A stretch of 59,355 nucleotides of DNA from Bacillota bacterium (GTDB taxonomy: Bacteria; Bacillota; UBA4882; UBA8346), in NCBI GenBank assembly GCA_023394955.1, contig JAEWZY010000021.1:1-59355 (forward strand). Reading direction: 5' to 3'. The notes under the pieces were generated by a model. That model was not told where the DNA came from and searched no databases. It saw nothing but the letters and a program-made list of their open reading frames with translations. Of the stretch, positions 33,071 to 42,107 are shown in pieces. Both the position numbers and the translations under genes were made by a program. How positions within the stretch are numbered: the stretch's first letter is position 1; each line of letters opens with the position of its first letter.

Positions 33071-34369
33071 CTATTCGGTAGGGAAGAGTAAAAAGACCAA
33101 ATTCAACAAAATTCCAAAGACCGCTGCGGTCGCAATCGCCGGCAATTGGACGCCGAAGAATGGAATCATCCCATTGGAAAACCCAAAGGAACCGCCAATT
33201 CCAATTACGAGGACGGTTGATACAACCGCTAGGTTTTTAGATGAAAAAAGATCGACCTTTTCCGAAAGCATTAAGGCTACGCCCTGCACTCCAATGACAC
33301 CGAAAAGATAAATTGAAACTCCGCCGATAACAGCTCCTGGAACTGAGTTGACAGCTCCGGCTAGTTTGCCGAAGAACGAAAGGATAATAGCGAAAATAGC
33401 GGCTAGTAAGATTACAGGCACTGAAAAATTCTTAGTGATAGCCATGACGCTATTGTTTTCACCATAATTAGTACCAGCCGGTCCGCCAATGGCTCCGGCA
33501 ATCATATCGGCGATGCCATCACCGATCAGATTAACGCCTAACAATCCGGCAATCGAGTATTCTTTTTTAGAACCAAGCTTTTTAGCCAAATTATTGACAT
33601 AAAGATCAATTTGATAAAGATGAGCGGTTGATTCCGGAATAGTAGCGATGGCGATCGGCATGATAGCGATGATTGCGCTCCAACTCCAGACCGGGAAAGT
33701 AAAATGGGGAGTTGCGAAAATAGCGGCTGATGTGATGTTAGAAAAATCAATGATGCCCAAGCCCCAACTAACAGCATAACCAACCAAAACTCCAAACAAA
33801 ATTGGCAGCTGTCCTAAAGTACCTCTCAAATAAACCGAGAACAAAATGGTGGCCAGCAAGGTTACCAGGGAAGCCGGCCAGTTAGAGGCGGCTCCGGTCA
33901 TGGCTGACCCGGCTAAAGAAATACCGATAACAATCGCCACACTACCGGTGACCGACGGCGGTAGGACTTTTTCAATTTTTTCCCGCCCAAATTGATTAAT
34001 TATCATTCCCGCAATGATCGAAACTAAACCGGAAGCGATAATACCGCATTGAGCTTGGGAAAGCAAAAAATCAGGGGCAATTTCTCCGAATTCTTTGACC
34101 CCGGTGATCGCTACTATAGCTGCGATATAGGAAAAACTAGAACCGTAATAGAGAGGGATGCGTCCTTTAGTAATTAATATAAATCCAATGGTTGCCAGGC
34201 CGCTGGCGAAGATGGTGGTGGAAATATGAAAACCGGTTAAAAGGGCGACTAATACGGTTGCCGGAAACATGACCACCATTTGTTGGAGGGCGAAAAAAAT
34301 TAGTTTCCAGACCGGCGGGGTATCATCAGGCAAAAACCCCGTAACTTTGGTTTCTTTTTTAGGTGACAT
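33071..34369 (-). CDS. uraA: Uracil permease (NCS2/UraA family)
   Basis: Proton-coupled uracil importer in the cytoplasmic membrane. 432 residues with about 14 hydrophobic segments. Family marks: LQQMVVMFPATVLVALLTG, YYGSSFSYIAAI, the substrate-binding AIATIPESTAHLYQ (Glu), and GGPAGTNYGENNSVMAITKN. It precedes pyrR but has its own promoter, PyrR attenuator and terminator, the usual arrangement for pyrP/uraA in Bacillota. Confidence 0.95.
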   Translation of the reverse strand: MSPKKETKVTGFLPDDTPPVWKLIFFALQQMVVMFPATVLVALLTGFHISTTIFASGLATIGFILITKGRIPLYYGSSFSYIAAIVAITGVKEFGEIAPDFLLSQAQCGIIASGLVSIIAGMIINQFGREKIEKVLPPSVTGSVAIVIGISLAGSAMTGAASNWPASLVTLLATILFSVYLRGTLGQLPILFGVLVGYAVSWGLGIIDFSNITSAAIFATPHFTFPVWSWSAIIAIMPIAIATIPESTAHLYQIDLYVNNLAKKLGSKKEYSIAGLLGVNLIGDGIADMIAGAIGGPAGTNYGENNSVMAITKNFSVPVILLAAIFAIILSFFGKLAGAVNSVPGAVIGGVSIYLFGVIGVQGVALMLSEKVDLFSSKNLAVVSTVLVIGIGGSFGFSNGMIPFFGVQLPAIATAAVFGILLNLVFLLFPTE

Positions 34370-34440
34370 TGATTGGCCTCCTCAAATTTATTCGGTTACC
34401 CTTATCTTTAAGTGATGCTTCCCCGGCAGCTCCGATTCGA

Positions 34441-34540
34441 CAAAAAAGCGCTTCAGCCCGCCGGGCAAGAAGCGCTTTGTAATCTATAACCAAAGCTTCA
34501 ACTCTTACCGGCCTCACAGGGCCGCCTTAAAGAGTAACCA
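34441..34540 (-). promoter_or_regulatory. PyrR attenuator upstream of uraA
   Basis: A binding hairpin ACTCTT...AAGAGT encloses GGCCCTGTGAGGCCGG (34524-34509), a PyrR-loop core, then a terminator with arms AAAGCGCTTC / GAAGCGCTTT and T6 (34478-34442). Confidence 0.88.
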
Positions 34541-34550
34541 TTCCTATAAT

Positions 34551-34579
34551 AGGATATAACTTGTCCAATCTTTTGTCAA
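34551..34579 (-). promoter_or_regulatory. Sigma-A promoter of uraA
   Basis: TTGACA (34579-34574), 17-bp spacer, TATCCT (34556-34551), just upstream of the PyrR attenuator. Confidence 0.8.
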
Positions 34580-34615
34580 TCAAAAAAATGTTTTTCTCAA
34601 TAAGAAGTCGTCATT

Positions 34616-35530
34616 TTAAGAAAAATCATTCTGCCATACTTGAGTTTCAGTCATTTGCGGTTTGCTTCGCCGGCATAAATCACAGCCCTGGCAGATGTGG
34701 ACCCTCTCCCGGAAAACATTCAAAATAGTCTCAACAATCTCGGTTTTATTGACAATATGAAGTACTATGCTCCGCGGCGAAATAGTGATTAAAGTACTGA
34801 GCATCAGGTCTTCATATTCAACCTCTTGGTTTAGTTCGGTTAGGACCCCTTGAAGCTGGTCCTGATTAATGGGTTGTTGGTCTTCATCCAATAGGCAAAA
34901 ACTTTTCTTGTCCTTGACCAACAAATGTACCTCATCAATTCGAGGTTCCTGAATCTCAACAAAATACCTGAGCAACCTGAGAAACTCATTATATTCCTGC
35001 TCGACCAGGAAATTCTCAACCGCTTTTTCAATGGATAGTTCCAACTCATTGAAGTAATCTTTTAAGCGGAACCGGAGAAAGCCCTCCAAATAAAAACGGG
35101 AGTTTGTTTCCATATATTGATTGACTTCCGCTAAAATTTGGTTGTGCCGGAAAAGTGTCTTACTGATATCTCCTTCTTCGTTTAAATTACTCAAGTATAT
35201 ATATGCATTTGCAACGATGGACTTTAATTCTTCCTTTGATAAGTACCGGTATTTGGTCCGGACTATCCGCTCCATCATTTCCTTGGCGATTTCATTCATT
35301 AATAAATCAGTAATTATACTTGCCAAGTAGTAGCGGAATATTTTCTCATGAGAAGCTCCAACCATCTCGTCCGTTTCGGAGACCGCGCATTCTAGAAAGA
35401 GGTATTTACCGGAGGCTTTTTCATTATATTCCACTTTGATTCCTTCTCGTTTTAAAAAGTTAATTTCTTTGAGAAGGTTTCCCCTAACTTCCGGGTCTAA
35501 ATTGAGGGTGCTAATCGTGATTCCTGACAT
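34616..35530 (-). CDS. ytxC: Putative sporulation protein YtxC
   Basis: 304 residues, typical for the YtxC family found across endospore formers; its biochemical role is not established. Visible signature: long helical middle (RFYLEGFLRFRLKDYFNELE) and a C-terminal pattern ISPRSIVLHIVNKTE then CQGCDLCR. ATG at 35530 with GGGGGGT upstream. Expressed away from uraA by its own signals; a sporulation promoter was not recognised. Confidence 0.85.
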   Translation of the reverse strand: MSGITISTLNLDPEVRGNLLKEINFLKREGIKVEYNEKASGKYLFLECAVSETDEMVGASHEKIFRYYLASIITDLLMNEIAKEMMERIVRTKYRYLSKEELKSIVANAYIYLSNLNEEGDISKTLFRHNQILAEVNQYMETNSRFYLEGFLRFRLKDYFNELELSIEKAVENFLVEQEYNEFLRLLRYFVEIQEPRIDEVHLLVKDKKSFCLLDEDQQPINQDQLQGVLTELNQEVEYEDLMLSTLITISPRSIVLHIVNKTEIVETILNVFRERVHICQGCDLCRRSKPQMTETQVWQNDFS

Positions 35531-35654
35531 CTCGGACCCCCCGTTCTACGACTATTATATGTGAGCTCTTTTGTTTGTATACTGAAGAACAGAGGAACAA
35601 TATCTGCATCCTTCCAGTTAGAAGGGATTATTTGGTGATAGCTTTTGGCTTAAA

Positions 35655-35681
35655 ATAAAAAAACGAGGCTTTTACCTCGTC
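35655..35681 (-). terminator. Terminator after tRNA-Val
   Basis: ACGAGG / CCTCGT stem, 6-nt loop, then T8 on the minus strand. Confidence 0.85.
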
Positions 35682-35695
35682 TAGTATTATTAGTA

Positions 35696-35772
35696 TGGTG
35701 GGGAAGGTTGGGATCGAACCAATGACCTCTACGATGTCAACGTAGCGCTCTAACCAACTGAGCTACTCCCCC
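35696..35772 (-). tRNA. tRNA-Val (anticodon GAC)
   Basis: Cloverleaf with acceptor GGGGGAG/CTTCCCC, D-loop AGCTCAGTTGGTTAGAGC, anticodon arm CTACG-TTGACAT-CGTAG (anticodon GAC), variable loop AGGTC, T-loop GGTTCGATCC and an encoded CCA end at 35696-35698. 77 nt. A terminator follows. Confidence 0.97.
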
Positions 35773-35831
35773 GACGCAAAAGATATTTTAACATTAATTT
35801 GGCAGGTTGTCAAGCAGTGTTTTAGAAGGCT

Positions 35832-35914
35832 TGAGGCGCCAGGCATGAGTGAACACCAGAGGAAACTCCTGGAAAAGCTGGTTGAATTCACTTGCCTATC
35901 CTCGCGCCTACTTC
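35832..35914. repeat. Dispersed short repeats, including one overlapping the hydA stop
   Basis: GGCATGAGTGAA near 35842 and a second unit at 35884-35914 whose minus strand starts GAAGTAGGCGCGAG and ends AAGTGAATTC. The second resembles the repeat at 17636-17673 and includes the hydA stop codon. Confidence 0.5.
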
Positions 35915-37692
35915 AGGTCCTCGTTATAAATCCCCCGCTTCGTATATTTGGTATGCAGCAACTCGTGAGACTTATGGCCTAACGGTTTCTTTAGATACTC
36001 TTCATAAATTTGGGTAATAAACGGATTGTCATGGGATTTTCTTATTTCTTTACCTTCATCTTCTTCATAAATAGCTTCCAACCGTTTTTTCCGGACATAG
36101 TTATTGGTCGGACGCGGTTGGCCTCCACCGCTAATGCACCCTCCCGGACAACCCATCACTTCTATGAAATGGTAAGGGGATTTCCCTATAGCCACTTCTT
36201 CCATTAACTTTTTAGCCCCGGCCAAACCACTGGTAACAGCAATCTTAATAGTAACGCCCTTTAAAAACTCAAATTCCGGTTTGGGGTCATCAACGGTAAT
36301 CTCCGCTGTTTTTACTTGACTTAACCCCATAATCGGCTGAACATGCAATTTATCGAAAGGCAACTCCTTTCCGGTAACCACTTCATACACTGTCCGCAAG
36401 GCAGCCTCCATCACTCCGCCGGTGGTCGCAAATATATCAGCCGCACCGGTCGACATCCCCAAGGGATTGTCAAATTGAGACCCGCCTAGTTGAGTAAACT
36501 CGATTCCCGCGTCCTTAATCATCCTGGCCAGTTCCCTGGTGGTCAAAACCGCATCCACATTGGGATAACCATTATTAAACATCTCCGGCCTGGTTATCTC
36601 AAACTTCTTAGCGGTACAAGGCATCACTGATACTACAAAGATATTTTCGGGTTCAACCCCGATTTTTTCAGCGTAATAGGATTTTACCAAGGCCCCCAAC
36701 ATCATATGAGGTGACTTGCAAGTGGATAAGTGATCTAGTTCTTCAGGGAAAGCATGTTCAATATATTTAATCCAACCCGGGCTGCAACTGGTAATCATCG
36801 GTAACACAGTCTTTTTATCCGAAAAAGTCGCTTTAACCCGTTCCAACAACTCATGGCCTTCTTCAATAATGGTCAGATCGGCGGCGAAGTTGGTGTCGAA
36901 AACATCGTCGAATCCCATCTCCCGTAATGCGGTAACCATTTTACCGGTGACCAATGTTCCGGGTTCATATCCAAACTCCTCACCCAAAGCCGCTCGGATC
37001 GCCGGCGCGGTCTGAATGACCACCCGCTTAGTCTTATCAAACAGCGCCTTCCAAACCGCGGAAATACCGTCTTTTTCTTGAAGCGCCCCCACCGGGCAAA
37101 CTGTAGTGCATTGACCGCAAAAAGTACAATTTACTGAATCAAGCGGCAATTCATCGGCAGCCCCAATCACTGTTTTAAATCCCCTCTTTTGAACATTTAA
37201 AACCCCTACCTCCTGAATTTGGTTGCATACCGTCACACACCTGCGACAGAGAATACATTTAGCGGTATCCCGGATGATCGAGGGTGAAGAATAATCAACG
37301 AAGCTTTTGGAGCGTTCGCCTTCAAATCGGAATTCATCGATCTGGATTAACTCTCCAAGCTTCTGAAACTCGCAATTTTGATTGCGGGAACAGCTAAGGC
37401 AGTCTCGAGGATGATCGGAAAGCATTAATTCGTATAGTAGTTTACGGGCTTGTTTCACTCGTCCCGAATTAGTATAAACCACCATTCCCTCCTTGACCTG
37501 TACCATACAAGAGGGTTGCAGATTTTTAGCCCCTTCGATCTCAACTACGCAAATCCGGCAGGAACCGATTTGATGCACATCTTCCAAATAACAAAAATGC
37601 GGAATTAAAATGTGGTTCTCTTTGGCAGCTTCCAGGATGGTTAGGTTCTCAGGGACGGTAAATTTTTTTTGGTTAATTGTTAATGTTACCAT
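35908..37692 (-). CDS. hydA: [FeFe]-hydrogenase catalytic subunit HydA
   Basis: 594 residues. N-terminal plant-type [2Fe-2S] domain (GSCRICVVEIEG), His-ligated [4Fe-4S] (DHPRDCLSCSRNQNCEF), two ferredoxin clusters (CILCRRCVTVCNQ; CTFCGQCTTVCPVGAL), then the H-cluster domain with all three motifs: TSCSPGW, MPCTAKKFE and GCPGGCISGGGQP. A C-terminal small-subunit tail follows. All H-cluster cysteines are present, so it should evolve or oxidise H2. The ATG at 37692, 1 bp after the hydB stop, is preferred over an upstream in-frame codon. Last gene of hydC-hydB-hydA. Maturases HydEFG are not in the window. Confidence 0.95.
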   Translation of the reverse strand: MVTLTINQKKFTVPENLTILEAAKENHILIPHFCYLEDVHQIGSCRICVVEIEGAKNLQPSCMVQVKEGMVVYTNSGRVKQARKLLYELMLSDHPRDCLSCSRNQNCEFQKLGELIQIDEFRFEGERSKSFVDYSSPSIIRDTAKCILCRRCVTVCNQIQEVGVLNVQKRGFKTVIGAADELPLDSVNCTFCGQCTTVCPVGALQEKDGISAVWKALFDKTKRVVIQTAPAIRAALGEEFGYEPGTLVTGKMVTALREMGFDDVFDTNFAADLTIIEEGHELLERVKATFSDKKTVLPMITSCSPGWIKYIEHAFPEELDHLSTCKSPHMMLGALVKSYYAEKIGVEPENIFVVSVMPCTAKKFEITRPEMFNNGYPNVDAVLTTRELARMIKDAGIEFTQLGGSQFDNPLGMSTGAADIFATTGGVMEAALRTVYEVVTGKELPFDKLHVQPIMGLSQVKTAEITVDDPKPEFEFLKGVTIKIAVTSGLAGAKKLMEEVAIGKSPYHFIEVMGCPGGCISGGGQPRPTNNYVRKKRLEAIYEEDEGKEIRKSHDNPFITQIYEEYLKKPLGHKSHELLHTKYTKRGIYNEDLK

Positions 37693-37693
37693 A

Positions 37694-40600
37694 CTAAGCC
37701 CTCCTATCACAGCGCAAGCAACGCATGGCTTCCGCAATCGCATTTAATTTATGAAAACCGATAGCGACTTCATCGTAGCAATTTTTACGGGTTTCAGGAT
37801 CAAGATACTTCATGGTAAAACGTTCGTGTTCAATCAGTTCTTTATCGTCGGCCGCTTTCGGAATCTCAATCTCCTCCCCGGTATTTAATTCGCCTTTGCC
37901 GCCTAGATACTTATCAATAGCTTTAGCGGCGTTCTTGCCATCGGCGATCGCCGTAATCACTACATCGGAACCGCGGACCACATCCCCTCCGGCAAAGACA
38001 CCCTTCATTTTAGTCATTAACGAATCTTTGTCCGTGACGAAAGTCCCCCATTGGGTAATCTCGACTTCGTCCTTATTGATAAAAGGCAGATCTGAATACT
38101 GGCTAACCGCGGGAATAATCATGTCGGCTTCGATCTTGAATTTGGATTCGGGGATTTCCTTGGGTTTGCGACGGCCGCTCGGGTCAAACTCACCCAGTTC
38201 CATTTTGACGCATTCTACTGCTTCAACTGCTTTTTTACCCAAGATCCGCACCGGAGCCACTAAGGGAATGATTTTAACTCCTTCCTCAACTGCGTCCCGA
38301 ATCTCCCTGGAGTCAGCCGGCATATCATCTTCGAGCCGCCGGTATAAAATAGTGACTTCTTCGGCGCCCTGTCTGAGGGCGACTCGGGCGGCGTCAATCG
38401 CCGTATTGCCGCCTCCGATAACAACCACCTTGGCGCCGACTTGGACGTTTCGGCCCAAATTGACATCCCGTAAAAATTCCAACCCGTGATAAACCCCTGC
38501 CAAATCTTCTCCAGGAATATTTATTTTGCGGGAAAACTGGGTCCCGGTCGCAATGTAAACCGCATCGTTTTTTGCTTTTAATTCTTGGAAAGTTAAATCT
38601 TTACCGATTTCAGTATTGAGATGCAACTTCACGCCTACCTGTTCAATCAAACGAATCTCATGTTGTAAAATTGCTATCGGGAGCCGGTATTCGGGGATTC
38701 CGAAAGCCAAGATCCCGCCGGCTACCGGTTGGGCTTCATAAACATTTACCTCATAGCCCAGCCGGGCCAGGTAATAACCGCAGGTCAAACCGGAAGGTCC
38801 GGCGCCGATCACAGCGACGCTCTTTCCTTTTTTGGGGAATACCAAATCCATATATGGCTCTTCACTTTTAAAAATCTGGTCCGCCACATAGCGCTTTAGG
38901 TCGGCGATAGCGATGGGCTCATCCAATTGGCCCCGGCGGCACCTGCTTTCGCAAGGATGGGTGCAAACCCGGCCGCAAACCGCCGGAAACGGATTTTCCT
39001 TTCTGACCAGGTTATAAGCGTCACGCACCCGTCCGGCAGCGACCAAGGCCACGTAACCGGGAACATTCACCCCGGCCGGGCAGGAATTCTGGCAAGGCGA
39101 GATAAACAATTCACCGCAAACACCAGCCCGGCAATGTTTATATTTGATGTGTTCCTCGTATTCTTCCCGAAAATTCTTGATCGTGCTTAAGACCGGATTG
39201 GGAGCGGTCTGCCCCAAACCGCAGATGGCCGTATCTTTAATGGTTTCGCCCAATTCTTCCAAAAGCTCAATATCGCCTTCCCGGCCTTCTCCTTGAGTGA
39301 TTCGTTCCAGGATCTCCAGCATTCTTTTGGTCCCCAAACGGCAAGGAACGCATTTGCCACAAGACTCTTCCTGAACGAATTCCATGAAAAACCGGGCCAC
39401 ATCCACCATGCAAGTATCTTCATCCATGATGATTAATCCGCCGGAACCCATGATTGCGCCTAACTTGATTAATGAATCGTAATCCACCGGAGTATTCAAA
39501 AATCGACTGGTAATACAACCTCCGGAGGGACCGCCGGTCTGGGCCGCTTTAAATCGCTTGTTTCTCGGAATTCCGCCGCCGATATCAAAGACGATCTCCC
39601 CTAAGGTGACACCCATCGGCACCTCGACAATGCCGGTATTATTAATGTCTCCCGCCAAAGCGAACACCTTGGTCCCTTTGCTTCCGGCCGTGCCAAAACC
39701 GGCGAACCAATCGCTGCCGTTTTGAATAATCGCCGGGACATTGGCGAAGGTCTCTACATTATTGATGATGGTCGGTTTACCAAATAAACCTTTTTGAAAG
39801 GGAAAAGGCGGTTTTTGACGCGGTTCCCCACGCTCTCCCTCGATTGAAGCCATTAAAGCAGTTTCCTCGCCGCAGACGAAAGCGCCGGCCCCAATTCTAA
39901 TTTCCAGGTCAAAATCGAATTTGCTTTGCAAAATATTAAGGCCTAGTAAACCTGCTTCCCGGACGGAAGCGATTGCATGGGATAATCGTTCAACCGCTAA
40001 CGGATATTCAGCCCTGACATATACATAACCTTTGTTGGCGCCGATGGCGTATCCCGCAATCAGCATCCCTTCAATAACCGAATGAGGGTCCCCTTCTAAA
40101 ATGCTCCGATCCATAAAAGCCCCGGGATCTCCCTCGTCGGCGTTACAGACAATGCATTTTGCAGCGCCGGAAGCGTTCATTCCCGCTTCCCATTTAATGC
40201 CGACGGGAAATCCGCCGCCACCCCGCCCGCGCAGCCCGGATCTTTTCATTTCAGCGATCACATCAGTCGGGGTCATCGAATTCAAAACCTTAGTGAGGGC
40301 CTGGTAACCGTCTCTTCCTATGTAAGCTTCCAAAGAGTCGTAATCCATGTTGCCACAATTGCGCAGAGCGATTTTAACTTGATTCTTAAAATAACCGATA
40401 TCTTTTATATAGGGAATATAATTGCCAGTCATACTATTGAAATAGGTCTTTTCAGTCAAAATATTGCCATCAACCAAGTGAGAAGCTACGATCCGGGGTA
40501 TATCCCCGGGAGTCAATTTATTGTAAAAAACTCCTTCCGGCATAACCACCATTACCGGACCGATGGCGCATGTCCCGATACATCCGGTTTCGCTTACGAT

Positions 40601-40798
40601 TACTTTTTCCGATAAATCCTGTTCCCCGATGGCTTTTAATAAAGCATCCCGCACCTTATGACAATCGGATGAAAGACAACCCGCCCCGGAGCAAACCAAA
40701 ACATGATAGCGGTACTTCTTTAACTTTTCTTGATAATTATTTTTCACTTTAGTCAGATCTTTGCTAGTTTTAAGTTTTGTTGTCTTAGGGTTATTCAT
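37694..40798 (-). CDS. hydB: Hydrogenase diaphorase subunit HydB (NuoF-like) fused to a GltD-like FAD/NADPH module
   Basis: 1034 residues, far longer than a usual ~600-residue HydB. Part 1 (~30-120): thioredoxin-like [2Fe-2S] (CSGAGCLSSDC, CIGTCAIGP). Part 2 (~145-540): NuoF NADH/FMN domain (LRGRGGGGFPVG, GAGAFVCGEETALMAS) plus ESCGKCVPCRLGT. Part 3 (~590-1000): GltD/NfnB-like oxidoreductase with CGRVCTHPCESRCRRG, FAD site VAVIGAGPSGLTCGYYLARL and NAD(P) site VVVIGGGNTAIDAARVALRQ followed by VTILYRR. The chain could therefore bind both NAD(H) and NADP(H). The ATG at 40798 has GAGGTGA upstream. Confidence 0.93.
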   Translation of the reverse strand: MNNPKTTKLKTSKDLTKVKNNYQEKLKKYRYHVLVCSGAGCLSSDCHKVRDALLKAIGEQDLSEKVIVSETGCIGTCAIGPVMVVMPEGVFYNKLTPGDIPRIVASHLVDGNILTEKTYFNSMTGNYIPYIKDIGYFKNQVKIALRNCGNMDYDSLEAYIGRDGYQALTKVLNSMTPTDVIAEMKRSGLRGRGGGGFPVGIKWEAGMNASGAAKCIVCNADEGDPGAFMDRSILEGDPHSVIEGMLIAGYAIGANKGYVYVRAEYPLAVERLSHAIASVREAGLLGLNILQSKFDFDLEIRIGAGAFVCGEETALMASIEGERGEPRQKPPFPFQKGLFGKPTIINNVETFANVPAIIQNGSDWFAGFGTAGSKGTKVFALAGDINNTGIVEVPMGVTLGEIVFDIGGGIPRNKRFKAAQTGGPSGGCITSRFLNTPVDYDSLIKLGAIMGSGGLIIMDEDTCMVDVARFFMEFVQEESCGKCVPCRLGTKRMLEILERITQGEGREGDIELLEELGETIKDTAICGLGQTAPNPVLSTIKNFREEYEEHIKYKHCRAGVCGELFISPCQNSCPAGVNVPGYVALVAAGRVRDAYNLVRKENPFPAVCGRVCTHPCESRCRRGQLDEPIAIADLKRYVADQIFKSEEPYMDLVFPKKGKSVAVIGAGPSGLTCGYYLARLGYEVNVYEAQPVAGGILAFGIPEYRLPIAILQHEIRLIEQVGVKLHLNTEIGKDLTFQELKAKNDAVYIATGTQFSRKINIPGEDLAGVYHGLEFLRDVNLGRNVQVGAKVVVIGGGNTAIDAARVALRQGAEEVTILYRRLEDDMPADSREIRDAVEEGVKIIPLVAPVRILGKKAVEAVECVKMELGEFDPSGRRKPKEIPESKFKIEADMIIPAVSQYSDLPFINKDEVEITQWGTFVTDKDSLMTKMKGVFAGGDVVRGSDVVITAIADGKNAAKAIDKYLGGKGELNTGEEIEIPKAADDKELIEHERFTMKYLDPETRKNCYDEVAIGFHKLNAIAEAMRCLRCDRRA

Positions 40799-40815
40799 CC
40801 CGTTCACCTCAATTC

Positions 40816-41316
40816 TCAATAGTACTTTTCAAGCAAAGATTGTAATTTATCAGGATTGACCTGTTTTAAAACCTCATTGTTTATGGTAATTGCCGGCGCC
40901 AAGCCGCAAGCTCCGAGACACCGCATAACTTCCAAAGTAAATTTGCCGTCGGAAGTTGTTTCCCCGATCTCAATTCCCAGAATATCTTTTAGCCGTTCCA
41001 CGATTTTTCTTCCGCCCCTAACATAACAGGCGGTTCCCAGACAAACCTTGATCGTGTATTCACCCCGCGGCTTGAGAGCGAAAAAAGAATAAAAAGTGGC
41101 GACCCCATAAATTTTAGAGAGAGGCAGCTTGAGTTTGGCCGCGATAAACTGCTGCAGGTGTAAAGGAAGATAGCCATAAATGCCCTGGGCTAAGTGTAAA
41201 ATCTGAATCAGGCTGCCCTCCCGGTCTTTGAATTCCTCAATCACTTGGCTAATGCGTTCCAGTTTTTCCTGTTCGGTTTCGGACTGACATGCGCATTGCT
41301 TAACCTGTTCTTTCAT
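40816..41316 (-). CDS. hydC: Hydrogenase subunit HydC (NuoE-like [2Fe-2S] protein)
   Basis: 166 residues, thioredoxin-fold NuoE family. Cysteine ligands in VCLGTACYVRGG and RCLGACGLAPA; helical N-terminus with LAQGIYGYLPLHLQQFIA and YGVATFYSFF. First gene of the hydCBA operon; together with HydA and HydB it would form an electron-bifurcating hydrogenase. ATG at 41316 follows GGAGGGG. Confidence 0.95.
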   Translation of the reverse strand: MKEQVKQCACQSETEQEKLERISQVIEEFKDREGSLIQILHLAQGIYGYLPLHLQQFIAAKLKLPLSKIYGVATFYSFFALKPRGEYTIKVCLGTACYVRGGRKIVERLKDILGIEIGETTSDGKFTLEVMRCLGACGLAPAITINNEVLKQVNPDKLQSLLEKYY

Positions 41317-41369
41317 GAATACCCCTCCATCCCCCGAAAATTTGCGAGCTTAATGAATGCAGTGAATGA

Positions 41370-41395
41370 TTTGTGATTGTTTTCTTTTTCACAAA
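41370..41395. promoter_or_regulatory. Inverted repeat upstream of hydC
   Basis: TTTGTGA and TCACAAA arms separated by 12 bp, ~55 bp before the hydC start. The half-sites resemble Rex or CRP/FNR halves, but the spacing is longer than either consensus, so the binding protein is undecided. Confidence 0.4.
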
Positions 41396-41579
41396 CTTAA
41401 CGAAAACTTTAATCATACGAAGCAAATGAAATATAACCAGGTGATATGTTACAAGTTTATTAAAGTTATCTTAATAATAACACATTTTAGATTGCAATTC
41501 CTAGATATTGAAAAAAATTTTTTCAATTATTTCTAAACCTTGATGAAGAATATTGATTTACGTTCTTATAATACTGATT

Positions 41580-42107
41580 CTACACCCATTTTGTTTCATT
41601 CTCCACTTTAAAGCATTCGGTAAACTGAGCGCTCCCCTGTTCCCAAATTTGGCGCAAAGTTTTTCCGGAGCGGGGATCGGCCAAACCCGGCTCCAAATCC
41701 ATTAACGGCAAGAGAACAAAAGAACGCTGGGCAAAGCGGGGATGAGGTATTACCAAATCGGCGCTTTCCCAAACCCAATTATCATAAAATAACAGATCGA
41801 GGTCGATTAAACGGGGGCCGAAACGAACAGTCGGCGTCCGTCCCATTTGAGTTTCTATTTCTTTTAAGATCTTAAGAATCGCCACCGGCCCTAACCGTGA
41901 GTCGTCAGTGAAAGAAACGGCCTGATTCAAAAACCAGGGTTGTTCTCTCACGCCCACCGGTTCGCTCCGATATACCGGAGAAAGAACCACCCTGGTAGCA
42001 AATCTTTCTTCCAACAAGCTAACCGCTTGTGTTAGGTTATGAGCTGGATCACTCAAATTGCTGCCGAGCCCGATCCGGACCCGGTTAGGCTTTACTGATC
42101 GCATCAT
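41580..42107 (-). CDS. folK: HPPK, 6-hydroxymethyl-dihydropterin pyrophosphokinase FolK
   Basis: Transfers pyrophosphate from ATP to hydroxymethyl-dihydropterin in folate synthesis. 175 residues. GLGSNLSDPAHNL, YRSEPVGVREQPWFLNQAV and the catalytic RFGPRLIDLDLLFYDN then IPHPRFAQRSFVL. The start overlaps folP by 23 bp; folB, usually between them, is absent. Confidence 0.95.
   Translation of the reverse strand: MMRSVKPNRVRIGLGSNLSDPAHNLTQAVSLLEERFATRVVLSPVYRSEPVGVREQPWFLNQAVSFTDDSRLGPVAILKILKEIETQMGRTPTVRFGPRLIDLDLLFYDNWVWESADLVIPHPRFAQRSFVLLPLMDLEPGLADPRSGKTLRQIWEQGSAQFTECFKVENETKWV

Noticed and set aside
37812..38489. Plus-strand 225-codon frame inside hydB
   Set aside because: Antisense to the conserved GltD-like module; no plausible protein features.
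41370..41395. Rex operator upstream of hydC
   Set aside because: Arms look right, but a 12-bp spacer does not fit the TTGTGAA-N4-TTCACAA consensus; kept only as an unassigned inverted repeat.
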